Of a stretch of DNA of 64,000 bases, positions 10,975 through 21,861 are shown in pieces. Source of the stretch: Mermis nigrescens (Eukaryota > Nematoda > Enoplea > Mermithida > Mermithidae); assembly GCA_036768485.1 (NCBI GenBank), contig JAVLUZ010000273.1, positions 6,521,419 through 6,585,418 on the forward strand, in the 5' to 3' direction. The notes beneath the pieces are model-generated. The model was not told where the DNA came from, searched no databases, and saw only the letters and a list, made by a program, of their open reading frames with translations. Position 1 is the first letter of the stretch. Every line of letters begins with the position of its first letter. The position numbers were made by a program, and so were the translations under genes.

Positions 10975-13485
10975 ATATTAGATTTCATTTACTGAGCGGT
11001 TCTTCTAATAATTGAATGGTTTAAACTTTACAATGCTACTAGTTGTAGAAGAAACAAACATTCTGATAAGTAATTCTTATGTTACGTAGAACATCCTGTA
11101 AAGAAATATGCTTCCAAAACTTTCTAGAGCTCAACTTAATTTACATTTTAAACTTTACACAAGAGTGTAAAGAATTTTAGTGGGATTAATAATTTCGATA
11201 TTGCTCTGATATAACGATCAGCATTTATTAAGAAATGAAACCTCTATAATGTTCTAAGAACAAATTAACATTAGGTGTTAATCACTTTACACTACTCTTC
11301 ATGCGCCCCTAGCAGACGTATCACATCTGTTTCCATATATATTTTACGACTTTAGAGAAAAAATAAGTTACTGTGAGGCTCTAGAATGAAGCTTATCATA
11401 TAGTGTAAACTTTACACTAGCAACGAGTGTAAAGAAGGTTTTAGTCGGATTTGTAAATTCGATATTACTCGGATATTACGATCACTATTCATAAAAAAAT
11501 TAAGTCTCCATAATGCTTTAATGACAAATAGACACAGATGTAAACCACTTTACATCACTGTTGAGTGTAAACAAACGCGCCCAGCTGACGTCCCTTATTT
11601 GATTCCATGTAAATTTTCAGATTTTGACAAAATATTTAGGTTTTTGCAAAGCTCTATAACGAAGATAAACCACTTTACATCACTGTTGAGTGTAAACAAA
11701 CGCGCCCAGCTGATGTCCCTTATTTGATTCCATGTAAATTTTCAGATTTCGGCAAAAAATTCAGGTTTTCGCAAAGCTCTAGAACGAAGATTAATTAGCA
11801 GTGTAAACTTTACACAACCGCCTAGTGTAAAGAGGATTTTATTCCGATTTATAAATCTGATATTACTCGGATATTATTATCAATATTTATGAATAAATTG
11901 CATGTCTACAATGGTCTGAGGACAAATAATCAATGGGTGTAAACTACTTTAAATCACTGTTGGATGTAAACAAACGCGCCTACGTGACGTCTCACATTTG
12001 ATTCTTTGAAAATGTCTAGACTCCAGGAAAAAATTAGGTTTCTGGATTGCTCAAAAACGAAGATAAATACATATGTAGTGTTAACTTCATGTAAACACCT
12101 AGTGTAAAGATGATTTTGGTCAGATTCGTAATTTTGATATTGTTCCGATATTACAATTAATATATATGAAAAAAATTAAGTCTCCATAATGTTCTATGGG
12201 CAAACTAACAATAGGTGTAAACCACTATACAACACTGTAGAATGTAAACATATGCGTCAGACTGGCATATCAAATTTGGTTCCTGGTCCATTTCTAGACT
12301 TGATAATCATGTCCCTGACTCATAACCGGAAAAGCAGGCAGAAAAAAAACAAGACAGAAACGCATTTTAAACACCAAATTTTTGACTTCACACTCGCTAA
12401 ATATTAATGTATAGACAATTTGCTTTGACATGCACCCGATATAAAGCACTTTATTTCTATTCTATTGGACTTATCCCGACTTCTGGACGGAGAAAGTGGC
12501 GAACAAAAAACGCAACAAAAACGTATTTTCCATCATTTAGAACACTGTAAACTTTGAAATTCCGTACCGAACTCCCCATTGAGTTTAAAGAATTTCGGTT
12601 TGGTACAATTTGTAGCTTTTAAATCGTAGTACATTCCTGTGTGCCAAAATTCTCTTGCAAAAATTATTTGGTATGATTTATTAATCGAAATTCGGAAAAA
12701 ATACGTGTTTTTTCGCACATTTTTTACCTCTGATTTCGAACTTTACACCCCCATAAATAACTCAATATAGCGTTTTTTTAAATGCAGTTTGCTGCGATGT
12801 GTAGCCCCTGAGAGGCACTTTATTACTGCTGTATTCAATTTAGCCTGACTCATAAGCGCAAAAATTTAACAAAGAAATCTTATTCAAAATCCGTTTTTTT
12901 ACACCATCCACTAGAGCGTAAACTTTAAACCCTAGGATCTAAGTCACCATACAGCGTAGAAGACTTTGCTTATATGCAGAATGTAGCCCTTGATCCGCTC
13001 TACATTTCTGTCAGAAAACATTTCGAAAAACTCATAATTGGAGTTAGTATCAGACATAAGCAGGTTGAAAACTCGACCAAAAAGTGCTTTTTCACCCCCA
13101 GATTTTCGCACTCTTTACACTGCCATTCGATAACTAATGCGAATTTCAAAAAACAAAAAAAGTGCAATCTGTAGAATTCATCCTTCTATTATCCTTTGCT
13201 GTTCAATTCTTCGAGTCATCAATACTCAGTTGTCCACATGCCGCATTATAAATGTCCCAAAATTTGTCCTATGTTATAACGTTACACAAAAACTTTACAC
13301 CTTCTTTACACAGTCAGTTTTGAGTTTCAAGAAAAAACAAAAAACACTGGCAGCGAATTTTTTATTATCTTTCTTTTAAAAAAACCGTACCCTCCAGAAA
13401 TGTCCCGTTATAGCTGTAGGGGGTGCACAGGTGTTAGGGGTACCTAAGTATATTATAGGTAACGCGCTAACGCGCTACCTATGAT
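10975..13485 (+). repeat. Foldback-like element 2, left arm
   Basis: It resembles the left arm of element 1, offset by about 10.7 kb, and is inverted relative to 15133-18640. Exact GTGTAAASTTTACAC palindromes lie at 11403 and 11801. A stretch of about 126 bp is duplicated in tandem at 11540-11790 (both copies have CACTTTACATCACTGTTGAG). It ends at 13446-13485 with the GC-rich hairpin. Confidence 0.8.
13446..13485 (-). repeat. Arm-terminal hairpin, element 2 left arm
   Basis: TATTATAGGTAACGCGCTAA followed by CGCGCTACCTATGAT, the inverse of the end at 15133. It marks the inner end of the left arm. The following sequence differs completely from that after 2797. Confidence 0.8.
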
Positions 13486-15132
13486 ATCAAGTTAATTCTA
13501 TAATCGCAATCTGTCGGCTTTTTGTTGGACACAGTTTCTAAAATTTATGCTCAAACTTATGTGAAACAGACTATAAGCTGAAAGCCTGCGGTCTTTTACG
13601 CGCAAGCTCGGATTCAACCCAACATAAATTTAGATAGAAGTCTACGTGGCTTATGAAATAACAGGCCATCCAAATGAATTATCATACACGGACCATGTTC
13701 TACGTAAGCACTGTTAGTATATAAAACTTTCGAATCTTGTGGTCACTAAAAATTTGTTCAAAAACCGCGATAAAATGCATGGGCGGATTTGAGAGGGCGA
13801 AGGTGGGCGGCCGCCACCTCCTCCCATTAGCCAAAAATAATTGGCGATATTATGAAGGATATGGCTATCAGTGATCATAATTTCTCAAAATTTCCCGCAC
13901 TTTGCGCCGGTTTATACCTATTGATAACATTAATGTAGATGGTATGGTACATCTACACGTGTTATGGGAATTCGAACGGAACGTTCTTGACCGTTTCGAA
14001 AAAGATCCATTATTCGCAAAGATATCAACGTTTACGTTGACCGCATCGAGTTCGGCGCGTTAGCTAAAAAGTCTCGAATATTCGTTCCTGGACCATCGCC
14101 ACAGTACTTCGAAAAGCGGAGGCGGTTCAGCTGCCTCATCGGATCGGTCCCACTAGCACAGTCACGTTCGCACCTTCGCGGTACGTTACGTGAACTATCC
14201 TGTGGATTCAATCAATATCCCCTTTTCACTCATATCAAAAACATAGGCGACGTGATTGCTATTCACGTTAAGCCTGTGTTGAGATCAGGAAAAAATCAAT
14301 ATTGTACATATACGCCGTCTATCGTAATTTAATTGGTTAATCAAAATGTTACAGTAATTTTATTACATGTTAAAACTTAAATTCTTATGTCAATTTTGAA
14401 TCAGCATAATAGGCTCTAGAATTTTCGTTTATTATTCATTGTGAATTTTGCCTCGTCGACTATACAGTTCGTCGTATCGGTTTTAGCTTTTAGCGTTTTC
14501 TTTTTGTTTTATTCCATTTACATAAAGTTTGGCATTTTCGCTTACCTAGAGGTGCAATATATCGCAGGTAGTTTGGCATCGGTGGACGGCCCCAATTATT
14601 TCTACAGCCCTGCATTTTCAGGTGAACATCTTTAGAATTATTCCTTTTGTTCAAAATTCATAATTCCTTTTCAATCCGAAAATCATAAAAATTGTTACAT
14701 AATTTTTATGAAGGATGCCTGACCGGCCTAGAGCTCTATGTTGTTGTTTTCAATGTTCATTGTGAAGGAACCAAAATCTTTTCTGAAATGATATACTCCC
14801 GCGAAAATAAGCTAAATAACAACTTGAGCAATTTATTGGGTTTTTAATCCCGAAAGGTCAACTGACCTCGCGTTTAAATCCGGGGCTGCTTAATTACTCC
14901 TGCGTTAGGTATTAAGGGCGTAGCTGTCGAAGTCTCCGTAAGTACCGCTCAGCAATACGAGGACCGTGGAGATTGAGGTCATAAGTACAATAAGGGTCCA
15001 GAGGTTGTGTTTGGCGTCTCGCCCCACCTATGTACCAGACCAGCGCTAAGTGTAGCAAGGTACTTAAGCAAGCCCCGTAGGTAAATATCCTGTCTCCGCC
15101 TAGGTAGCTTAGGTACCGGCGGGGGCAGCATT
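13486..15132. other. Loop of foldback-like element 2
   Basis: 1647 bp between the two arms, unrelated to the 727-bp loop of element 1. It begins with a partial CTATAGTCTGTTTCACA-type repeat (about 13497-13576). Next comes a GC-rich end-like stretch near 13780 (GGGCGGATTTGAGAGGG). The unassigned frame 13991-14332 follows, then AT-rich sequence. A GC-richer segment (14880-15130) without recognisable genes closes it. Confidence 0.6.
13991..14332 (+). CDS. Unassigned open frame without start codon
   Basis: 114 codons are open between a TGA at 13988 and a TAA at 14330-14332, with no ATG. The predicted chain is not low-complexity. It contains DINVYVDRIEFGALAKKSRI, then FEKRRRFSCLIGSVPLAQSR and IGDVIAIHVKPVLRSG. 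The composition is more GC-balanced than the surroundings. I recognise no family. It could be a truncated transposon gene, a captured exon or a chance frame. Its position in the loop of a foldback-like element makes a captured fragment possible. Confidence 0.3.
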   Translation, partial: PFRKRSIIRKDINVYVDRIEFGALAKKSRIFVPGPSPQYFEKRRRFSCLIGSVPLAQSRSHLRGTLRELSCGFNQYPLFTHIKNIGDVIAIHVKPVLRSGKNQYCTYTPSIVI

Positions 15133-15172
15133 ATCATAGGTAGCGCGATAGCGCTACCTATAATATACTTGG
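15133..15172 (+). repeat. Arm-terminal hairpin, element 2 right arm
   Basis: ATCATAGGTAGCGCGATAGC then GCTACCTATAATATACTTGG. It is the inverted mate of 13446-13485 and the inner end of the right arm. Confidence 0.8.
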
Positions 15173-15376
15173 CCACCCTTTTTTCTTATATGTTCTTCAC
15201 AGCGAGTGCGAAATTTCTGTCCCCCCTCACAGCTATAACGGCACACATCTGAGAGGTGCGGTTTTTTTTAAAAGGTAGATAATAAAAAAACTTAGTGCCC
15301 CCATTTTTTTCTTGTTTACACTCAATACCGAGTGCGTCGTGAGTGTGTAAAGTTTACACCAAAAATTCAAATAATT

Positions 15377-16330
15377 TGCGGAGGGCCAATTTTTTTTAAA
15401 ATGTTTTCCCTAATTAGTAGGTTACGAATCTGGTCTTAAAATTTCTTTACACTCATTGATTGTTGCACAGGAGTGTAAACTAGACGGTTTTTCACAGTTT
15501 TCGTGTGCAAGAGCATATCTAACTCAGTTTTACATTCTATGCAGTCTGATTGGTCTCAAAAGGTAGACGGTCAAAAAATCTAGGGACGACTTTTTTTAAT
15601 TTTTTTCAAAAAGTAATATTTTCGAATTTAGAGGCGGTTTATTGTAAAGAGTCTGGGACAAAAAACTTTTTTCCCTGCCATATTCTCCACTTGGTAGACA
15701 AAACGTGGTAACTACCCTTAAAATGTGCCTCGTCTTAAGCGCTACACGTCAAAATTTATTTTGTTTCTTTACAATCAATATTGCGTTATTAGTGCAAGTG
15801 TAAACTTTACACTGAAAAAATTTTTTCCACCCATAGCGTCGTGGATGATGAATTTTTTTAAAAATGTTTTCCCTAATTAGTAGGTTACGAATCTGGTCTT
15901 AAAATTTCTTTACACTCATTGGTTGTTGCACAGGAGTGTAAATTAGACGGTTTTTTACTGTTTTCATGTGCAAGAGCATATCTAACTCAGTTTTACATTC
16001 TATGCAGTCTGATTGGTTTCAAAAGGTAGACGGTTATAAAATCTAGGAGAAACTTTTTTTATTTTTCTTAAAAAGTAATACTTTCGAATTTAGAGGCGGT
16101 TTATTGTAAAGAGTCTGAGACAAAAAATATTTTTTCCCTGCCATATTCTCCACTTAGTAGAAAAAACGTGGTAACTACCTTTAAAATCTGCCTCGTGTTA
16201 AGCGCTACACGTCAAAATTTATTTTGTTTCTTTACAATCAATATTGCGTTATTAGTGCAGGTGTAAACTTTACACTGAAAAAATTTTTCACGCCCAGAGC
16301 GTCGTGGATGATGAATTTTTTTTTAATGTT
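15377..16330 (+). repeat. Tandem duplication of about 478 bp inside the arm
   Basis: Two successive copies run from the AATGTTTTCCCTAATTAGTA block to the GTCGTGGATGATGAATTTTT block, about 15377-15855 and 15856-16330. Both contain TGCAAGAGCATATCTAACTC, a GTGTAAACTTTACAC site and GTGCAAGTG/GTGCAGGTG. The arm is therefore built of repeated subunits. Confidence 0.75.
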
Positions 16331-17059
16331 CTCTGTGAGGTTAGAATAACGAATCTGACCTTCAAACTTTTCTACAATCAATACACAGTACCAGGGATTC
16401 AAACTTTACACTCTAGTGGATGAGTAAAAAAACAGATTTTGTCCAAGATTTCTCTGCCAACTTTTTCGGTTATGAATTAAGATAATTTATATAGATAAAA
16501 ATAAAGTAACTTTTAAGGGCTACACGTCGAAACAAACCGCGTTTAAAAAAATGTAATATTGAGTTGTTTATGGGGGTGTAAAGTTCGAAATCTGAGGTGT
16601 AAAATGGGCGAAAAAAAACAGGTTTTTTTCGTATTTAATTGGTAAATCATATCAAATATTTTGCGGAACATAAGTTTGGCACATACAAACGTACTACAAT
16701 CAAAGGGCTACAAACTGGCCCAAGCCGAATTTATTTACACTCAATGGGGCGTTCAGTTCAGATTTTTAAAGTTTACAATGTGGTGGACAGCGAAAAATAC
16801 GTGTTTGTCCATATTTTTGTTCGCCACCCCTTAAAAAGTACTTTATTTTTATCCTATTCGACCTCTCCCGACTTCTTCACTTCATATTTTGTTCGCCACC
16901 CCTTAGAAAGTACTTTATTTTCATCCTATTCGACCTCTCCCGACTTCTGAACAGAGAAAGTTAAGTGTAAATAAATTCGGTTTGGGCCAGTTTGTAGCCC
17001 GTTGATTGTAGTACGTTTGTAACTTATGTTTGTAAACTTTACACTGAAAAAATTTTTTG

Positions 17060-18225
17060 GGAAAAAAATCGGTTTGGGTTTTTTTTTGAAACAGATGAAA
17101 AAAAACCGATTGATTGCCCCAGATGTGCATTCTTGTGCTCAATTTCCATGCGCACGTACACGACCGTTAAGCGCAACGCTTAAGCGAGTCGCCCGGGACC
17201 ACCTTCCCCTAAAAATTATCATATTTTTAATTCCTTTCCCACACATATTTTCAATCAAAATCCGGGATAGGAAAATGGGCACTCGGGCTTAATGCGACTT
17301 GAGTACAAATTGGTATGTGTGTTATCATATCTTACGTGTTTTAAAAGATCATATGTGTGTGCCTCAAATTTGTGCCTGTCTCGTTTGTACATACCTTTAC
17401 CGTAAGCTTTTGCCCATAGGCCTATTGTCGTATTCATAGATCCTTTTCATATCTCTTGGTTCGTGTTGTTACGCCTCTTTTTCCGCGTCAGTTAAAACTG
17501 CGTGCGAGCGCAGTTTTGACGGCACTTTAAGATTTTACATTTTACAATTAGCTTTTGAGCCTGAGAGCCTCTCCGCCAGCTTCCGCGCTGAGCGTATCTT
17601 TTTTCCTTTTCGTCGCCGTACGTGAGCAGACTCCGTACGTGCCTTTTTATCTGCTAGGCTGCAGAACTCGTCGTGTTTGTGCAAATTGGCATCAGTTGTT
17701 GTATGCCTTTGGCAGGGCTTTGTGCCCTTGTTTAGTAATATTGTTTGATTTTATCCGATTAGCGTAACACGACGGTCAGCAGCATGTATCCTCCATGCTG
17801 TCGCTTTTTAATTGCTTCATAATTTTTCTGTCGAAAAAATATTGTAAAAATTAATTATTTAATTAACGGTTGAATTTCCGTGCTGTTGAATTCTGTCCTT
17901 GTGCTACACTATACTTAGGAACCCTTAATATTTTCAAGCACCGGAATTCGGTCCAAAACAAATTAATTAATAATCTTTTTGAGCCCTCAATCAGGTTTCC
18001 GGGGAACTTACTTTAATTAGGTACTTAATCTCAAAGGGGTTAAATAAGTAAGTTTCACTAGGTGCGTGCGTAGAGGGACGGGCTACCTTGAATAGGCTGG
18101 GCCGCTTACCCCCCCCCCCCGAATCGCCGCCTGGTGATCGACCTCCTAAAAAGGGCGAGAACCTCCGTGTGAGCGCATAAGCTTGAGATTATGGTTAAGT
18201 AAGCGAAGTGAACGTAGCTTGAGTC
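17060..18225. other. Unrelated 1.17-kb block inside the right arm
   Basis: This block has no counterpart in element 1 and is more GC-balanced than the arm. It includes the hairpin-like AACTGCGTGCGAGCGCAGTT (about 17495) and a run of 13 C near 18108. Arm similarity resumes at CATCTGATATTTACTTGTCC (about 18227). No domain, terminal repeat or duplication could be established, so it may be an insertion or a rearrangement junction. Confidence 0.4.
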
Positions 18226-18683
18226 TACGTTAACACATCTGATATTTACTTGTCCTTGGGCCATTGTGGAGACTTAATTTTTTCATAAATGTTGATCGTA
18301 ATATCAGAATTACGAATCCGACTGAAATTTTCTTTGAACTCTGTGGTTGTGTAAAGTTTAACTGCCTATTAACTCAACTCTTGTTCTAGAGTATTGCGGA
18401 AGCTTAATTTTTTCAAAATGTTCTACGTAAAATCAGAATTGAGAATCTGACTATTAGTTTTCTCTACACCTAGTAGTTGTGTGAAGTTTGCACTAATCAT
18501 TTGTTGTTAAATGTAGTTTATACTACAAATTTATTTTACTTCCAAATCTGAGCGTTAGTGTTCCTTACACTTGATATTTGCGTAGAGTTAATGCTGAAAA
18601 ACTTTGATCTGTTAAAATAATGTAAGGTTGTCTTGTTTGAAAAGGATAATGCTGATGTTAAGAACATTATTGTTTTCCGTGTT

Positions 18684-19419
18684 AAATGCTCCGATGGAAC
18701 AAAAAAGAAGAATATACTTGGAATTGTGGATTATTAAGGATGTAAAAGGAGGGGACTAGGAAAAGTCTACCTAAAGTCGCAAAATCTGCTAAAAATCAGA
18801 CTTTCTCTAAGCAACGCAAAAAATCGATGTATATTCTGCGGCCTCTAAAAAAGTGGCTTTTTTAAATAATGTTCGAAGTTTCAGATAAGAGTGTACGAAA
18901 TCTATCAAGGTTACTTTTTCAAATTGCTGGCACCTGATTGATTGAAAACTAAGAGGTTTGTTTTATTTTGTTATGAGCATTATAGCAAGCAAAGCAGGGG
19001 CCGATTGATTAGTGCACACAATCGTTTCGGCAAGCTAGTGTATCTACATTTAGTCTGTTTCAAGTCAACTTACGCGTTTCCTACTGTTTTTAACCAACCA
19101 TGTCTCCAATGGTCTTCGATCTTTGTGTTTTTCATTCAATTGGCTTAGAAGACTGTTAGATTACTCAATATTATTTCCCATAGCTACTGCATAGCTAACG
19201 TGCTGCTTTTTCAATCATTTTTATGGTTAAATATTTATTTTAATCTGTTGGCCGCAGAATATACATCGATTTTTGCGTTGCTTAGAGAAAGTCTGATTTT
19301 TAGCAGATTTTGCGACTTTAGGTAGACTTTTCCTAGTCCCCTTCTTTTACATCCTTAATAATCCACAATTCCAAGTATATTCATCTTTTTTGTTCCATCG
19401 GAGCATTTTTCTTTGCTAG
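18684..19419 (-). mobile_element. Long-TIR MITE, copy C (left end truncated)
   Basis: It begins AAATGCTCCGATGGAAC, missing the first bases of the terminal repeat, and ends TTTTTCTTTGCTAG. The interior is reversed relative to copies A and B (TTTCCCATAGCTACTGCATAG). It lies just outside the right arm of element 2. It is non-coding. Confidence 0.8.
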
Positions 19420-20307
19420 TTATTTATATTTATGTATCTCATTCTTGGCGGCCGAAAGCCATATTTTTGCTCAGGAAATAGGTTTTAGACTGTTTTGAGA
19501 GTAGAAACAGCCTTTTCAGCACGGTTCCTTCTATTTTCAGGCATCACTTTTCAAAATTTTCGCCATCCTGCTTTAAATGCGATAAGTACAGCAGATCGAG
19601 CAGTAATTCAAGGTTCTAGAGGTTCTTCTGCTTTAATCTCACGAATTTTTCGGCGCTTCATGCCAGATTTTCGCTAATACCGCTAAATCCAAATAAAAAC
19701 AGTCTGGAATGAACAGCTTTTACACTTTACATTTTCATTATCAAATCCGAAATGACCGTGTATCGTAAATCTATCGTAAATCAGATTCCCTGCGGTATCT
19801 GAAGAATCTAAAATACAATCATCACTGCTTTCGATTAAGCTAGAGGCAGTTAATACTGAATCGAAGTCAGTTTTGGAGCACTTTCGGGATCAGTAGAGAT
19901 AATACCTGAGGATCGGCTCTGCCTGTCTGTTGTACCCTCCATCGCACTCCATCCAGCAAACTCCACAGCAATTCGTGGCAGACATATGTAGGTATTATAT
20001 AGTCGAGTGGATCACATATGTACATATATGTACGGAAAAACTAACGTTATTTTCACGATATTATATCCCAAAATTAATATCGTTTCCGTTAACGACGACT
20101 CTGGGAAAATTTGTTTCGTTAACGACGGCTCAAAAACACATCGGTAACAATACTTTTCATTTTAATATCGTTAACTATAACAACCCTGCGCGACAAATAA
20201 AGAAGTTTTGTTAATTACACAGCTGAGCAGAGGAAAAATCGAGTGCTACAGGAATAAGGAAATTAGTCTTTCGAGCGAATGCATGCACCAGCTTTGAAAA
20301 AAACAGA
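19420..20307. other. Intergenic stretch, no gene seen
   Basis: No supported gene. A GTTAACGA-rich stretch near 20040-20190 ends AACAACCCTG. It may be a worn hAT-type MITE related to 9870-9980, but I could not fix a target-site duplication. Confidence 0.4.
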
Positions 20308-20474
20308 CTATAGTCTGTTTCACATAAATTCGTGTATAAGTTTTGAGAATTTCCAGCGACAGTAAGCCGAGGGTTACCATAATTGTGCATCAGATCAATG
20401 CTATAGTCGCGATCTGTCACCTTATTGTCGTATTTCAAAAATGTATGATCGAACTTGTGTGAAACAGATTATAG
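20308..20474. mobile_element. Short MITE with CTATAGTCTGTTTCACA ends
   Basis: A 167-bp element with inverted ends CTATAGTCTGTTTCACA and TGTGTGAAACAGATTATAG. Partial copies occur at 10030-10115 and 13497-13576, and a single end lies at about 8448. It is non-coding. Confidence 0.65.
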
Positions 20475-20748
20475 GATTTTTGCCCGTTTTTGAACTTGAT
20501 TTTGTCTTATTTTCTCATAATTCTCCCATTGCCTCAAGGGTGGCTGATCTCCTATCCAAATCCCTTGATGCATCACGCGCATACCTACAGTAGTGTGCAA
20601 AAGTTTAGGTACACATTAAAACGTGGTTAATTATTATGCGCAACTTTAAATGTCTATATTTACACGACCAAAACAGTTTACATCGAGTTTAAAGTAGCGT
20701 CTAAGACATCTTTATCTGCTGATTTCAATCATGTAAGACTTATTCAAC

Positions 20749-20991
20749 GTGGTTAATCAGTTGCCGAGTTATTATGGGTCGAAAAAAGCTATTTCGCCTA
20801 CAATGCGTGCTAGGATAGTATCCATGTCCGAAGACAGTAACTTGTCTGTGCGAGTCATCGCGGAACGACTGGGCATTAGTCCAAATGCAGTGCAGAATGC
20901 CCTAAAAAAGTACAGACTTTCGGGGTCTTACGATGATTCTTCACGTTCTGGGCGACCTCCAAAAATTACTCGGCGTCAATTGCAATTTTGA
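20749..20991 (+). pseudogene. Tc1-type transposase N-terminal fragment, left arm
   Basis: An 80-residue frame starting at a GTG-read position. It contains the first DNA-binding helix-turn-helix region and the GRPPKI linker typical of Tc1/IS630-type transposases. It stops where the palindrome turns back. Full-length family members run about 340 residues, so only the first quarter is present. Confidence 0.8.
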
Positions 20992-21149
20992 AACGATTGT
21001 CACTAAGTGATAGAAGAAGGACTGCTCTGGACTTAAAAAATGAACTAGCATTAACTGTAGTACGATAAACGCTAACACCGCCTAATGCTAGTTCATTTTT
21101 CAAGTCCAGAGCAGTCCTTCTTCTATCACTTAGTGACAATCGTTTCAAA

Positions 21150-21389
21150 ATATGCAATTGACGCCGAGTAATTTTTGGAGGTCGCCCAGAACGTGAAGAA
21201 TCATCGTAAGACCCCCGAAAGTCTGTACATTTCTAGGGCATTCTGCACTGCATTTGGACTAATGCTCAGTCGTTCCGCGATGACTCGCACAGACAAGTTA
21301 CTGTCTTCGGACATGGATACTATCCTAGCACGCATTGTAGGCGAAATAGCTTTTTTCGACCCATAATAACTCGGCAACTGATTAACCAC
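21150..21389 (-). pseudogene. Tc1-type transposase N-terminal fragment, right arm
   Basis: An inverted copy of the left-arm fragment with a few substitutions (ISPNAVQNALEMYRLSG). The frame is broken just after SGVLR, whereas the left copy continues. The differences show that the arms have diverged since the palindrome formed. Confidence 0.75.
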
Positions 21390-21735
21390 GTTGAATAAGT
21401 CTTACATGATTGAAATCAGCAGATAAAGCTGTCTTAGACGCTACTTTAAACTCGATGTAAACTGTTTTGGTCGTGTAAATATAGACATTTAAAGTTGCGC
21501 ATAATAATTAACCACGCTTTTAATGTGTACCTAAACTTTTGCACACTACTGTATATGTAAAGCAAGCGTACGCATAATATTTCACGAAGTGCGCCAAACT
21601 TTAAAACAACACTTCACATGAATGATTCCGCACAGTTTACACAAGTCGAGCGGGCTGTTTATTTCTTGTCTTCACTGTTATTGGTCGAGTCACATTTTAT
21701 GCGATATTTAATAAGAACAAAAGTAATGCGGGATC

Positions 21736-21861
21736 ATGAGCTTAAAATTCCCCGACATTAGCCGTTACCAGCATATGTCAGCGTTGATAAATATTGAATT
21801 AAGTCGATTGGCTGAAGAAGAAATGAAGAAAAAACCAATCCAGTACATTTTTCTTGAATAG
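21736..21861 (+). other. Short ATG frame upstream of SNAPC4
   Basis: 41 codons: MSLKFPDISRYQHMSALINI, then a charged stretch (SRLAEEEMKKK). It lies about 290 bp before the first supported SNAPC4 exon and has a coding look. It cannot be joined to 22147 in the right phase with a GT donor: the GT at 21843 gives the wrong phase. It may be a chance frame or an exon with a join I could not see. Confidence 0.25.

Larger units (their letters stand above)
15133..18640 (-). repeat. Foldback-like element 2, right arm
   Basis: Inverted relative to 10975-13485 and block-by-block similar to 3524-7420. For example, 18240-18640 matches 7000-7400 and 16510-16610 matches 6410-6500. Exact palindromes GTGTAAASTTTACAC lie at 15345, 15798 and 16261. 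It lacks the hAT MITE present in the matching arm of element 1. It contains a tandem duplication (15377-16330) and an unrelated block (about 17060-18225). Confidence 0.8.
20588..21551. mobile_element. Tc1-like snapback element (964-bp near-perfect palindrome)
   Basis: Both outer ends read CAGTAGTGTGCAAAAGTTTA and are flanked by TA, the Tc1/mariner target. Arms of about 466 and 469 bp (20588-21053, 21083-21551) are inverted copies around a 29-nt loop. Each arm encodes the N-terminal part of a Tc1-type transposase facing the loop: an HTH segment with MRARIVSMSEDSNLSVRVIA, then GISPNAVQNAL and SGRPPKI. There is no catalytic DDE domain in either arm. The element therefore consists of two 5' halves joined head to head and cannot make transposase. 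A transcript crossing it would form a long hairpin. Confidence 0.9.

Noticed and set aside
14979..15176. Minus-strand frame rich in proline and arginine as a gene
   Set aside because: It runs across the arm boundary and has no recognisable domain. The GC-richer block alone explains the open frame.
340..18640. Giant palindromes as assembly artefacts
   Set aside because: The arms differ by many substitutions, by a hAT MITE, by a CAYACNTGGG MITE and by duplicated subunits. A recent fold-back read error would give identical arms. Long-read confirmation is still worthwhile.
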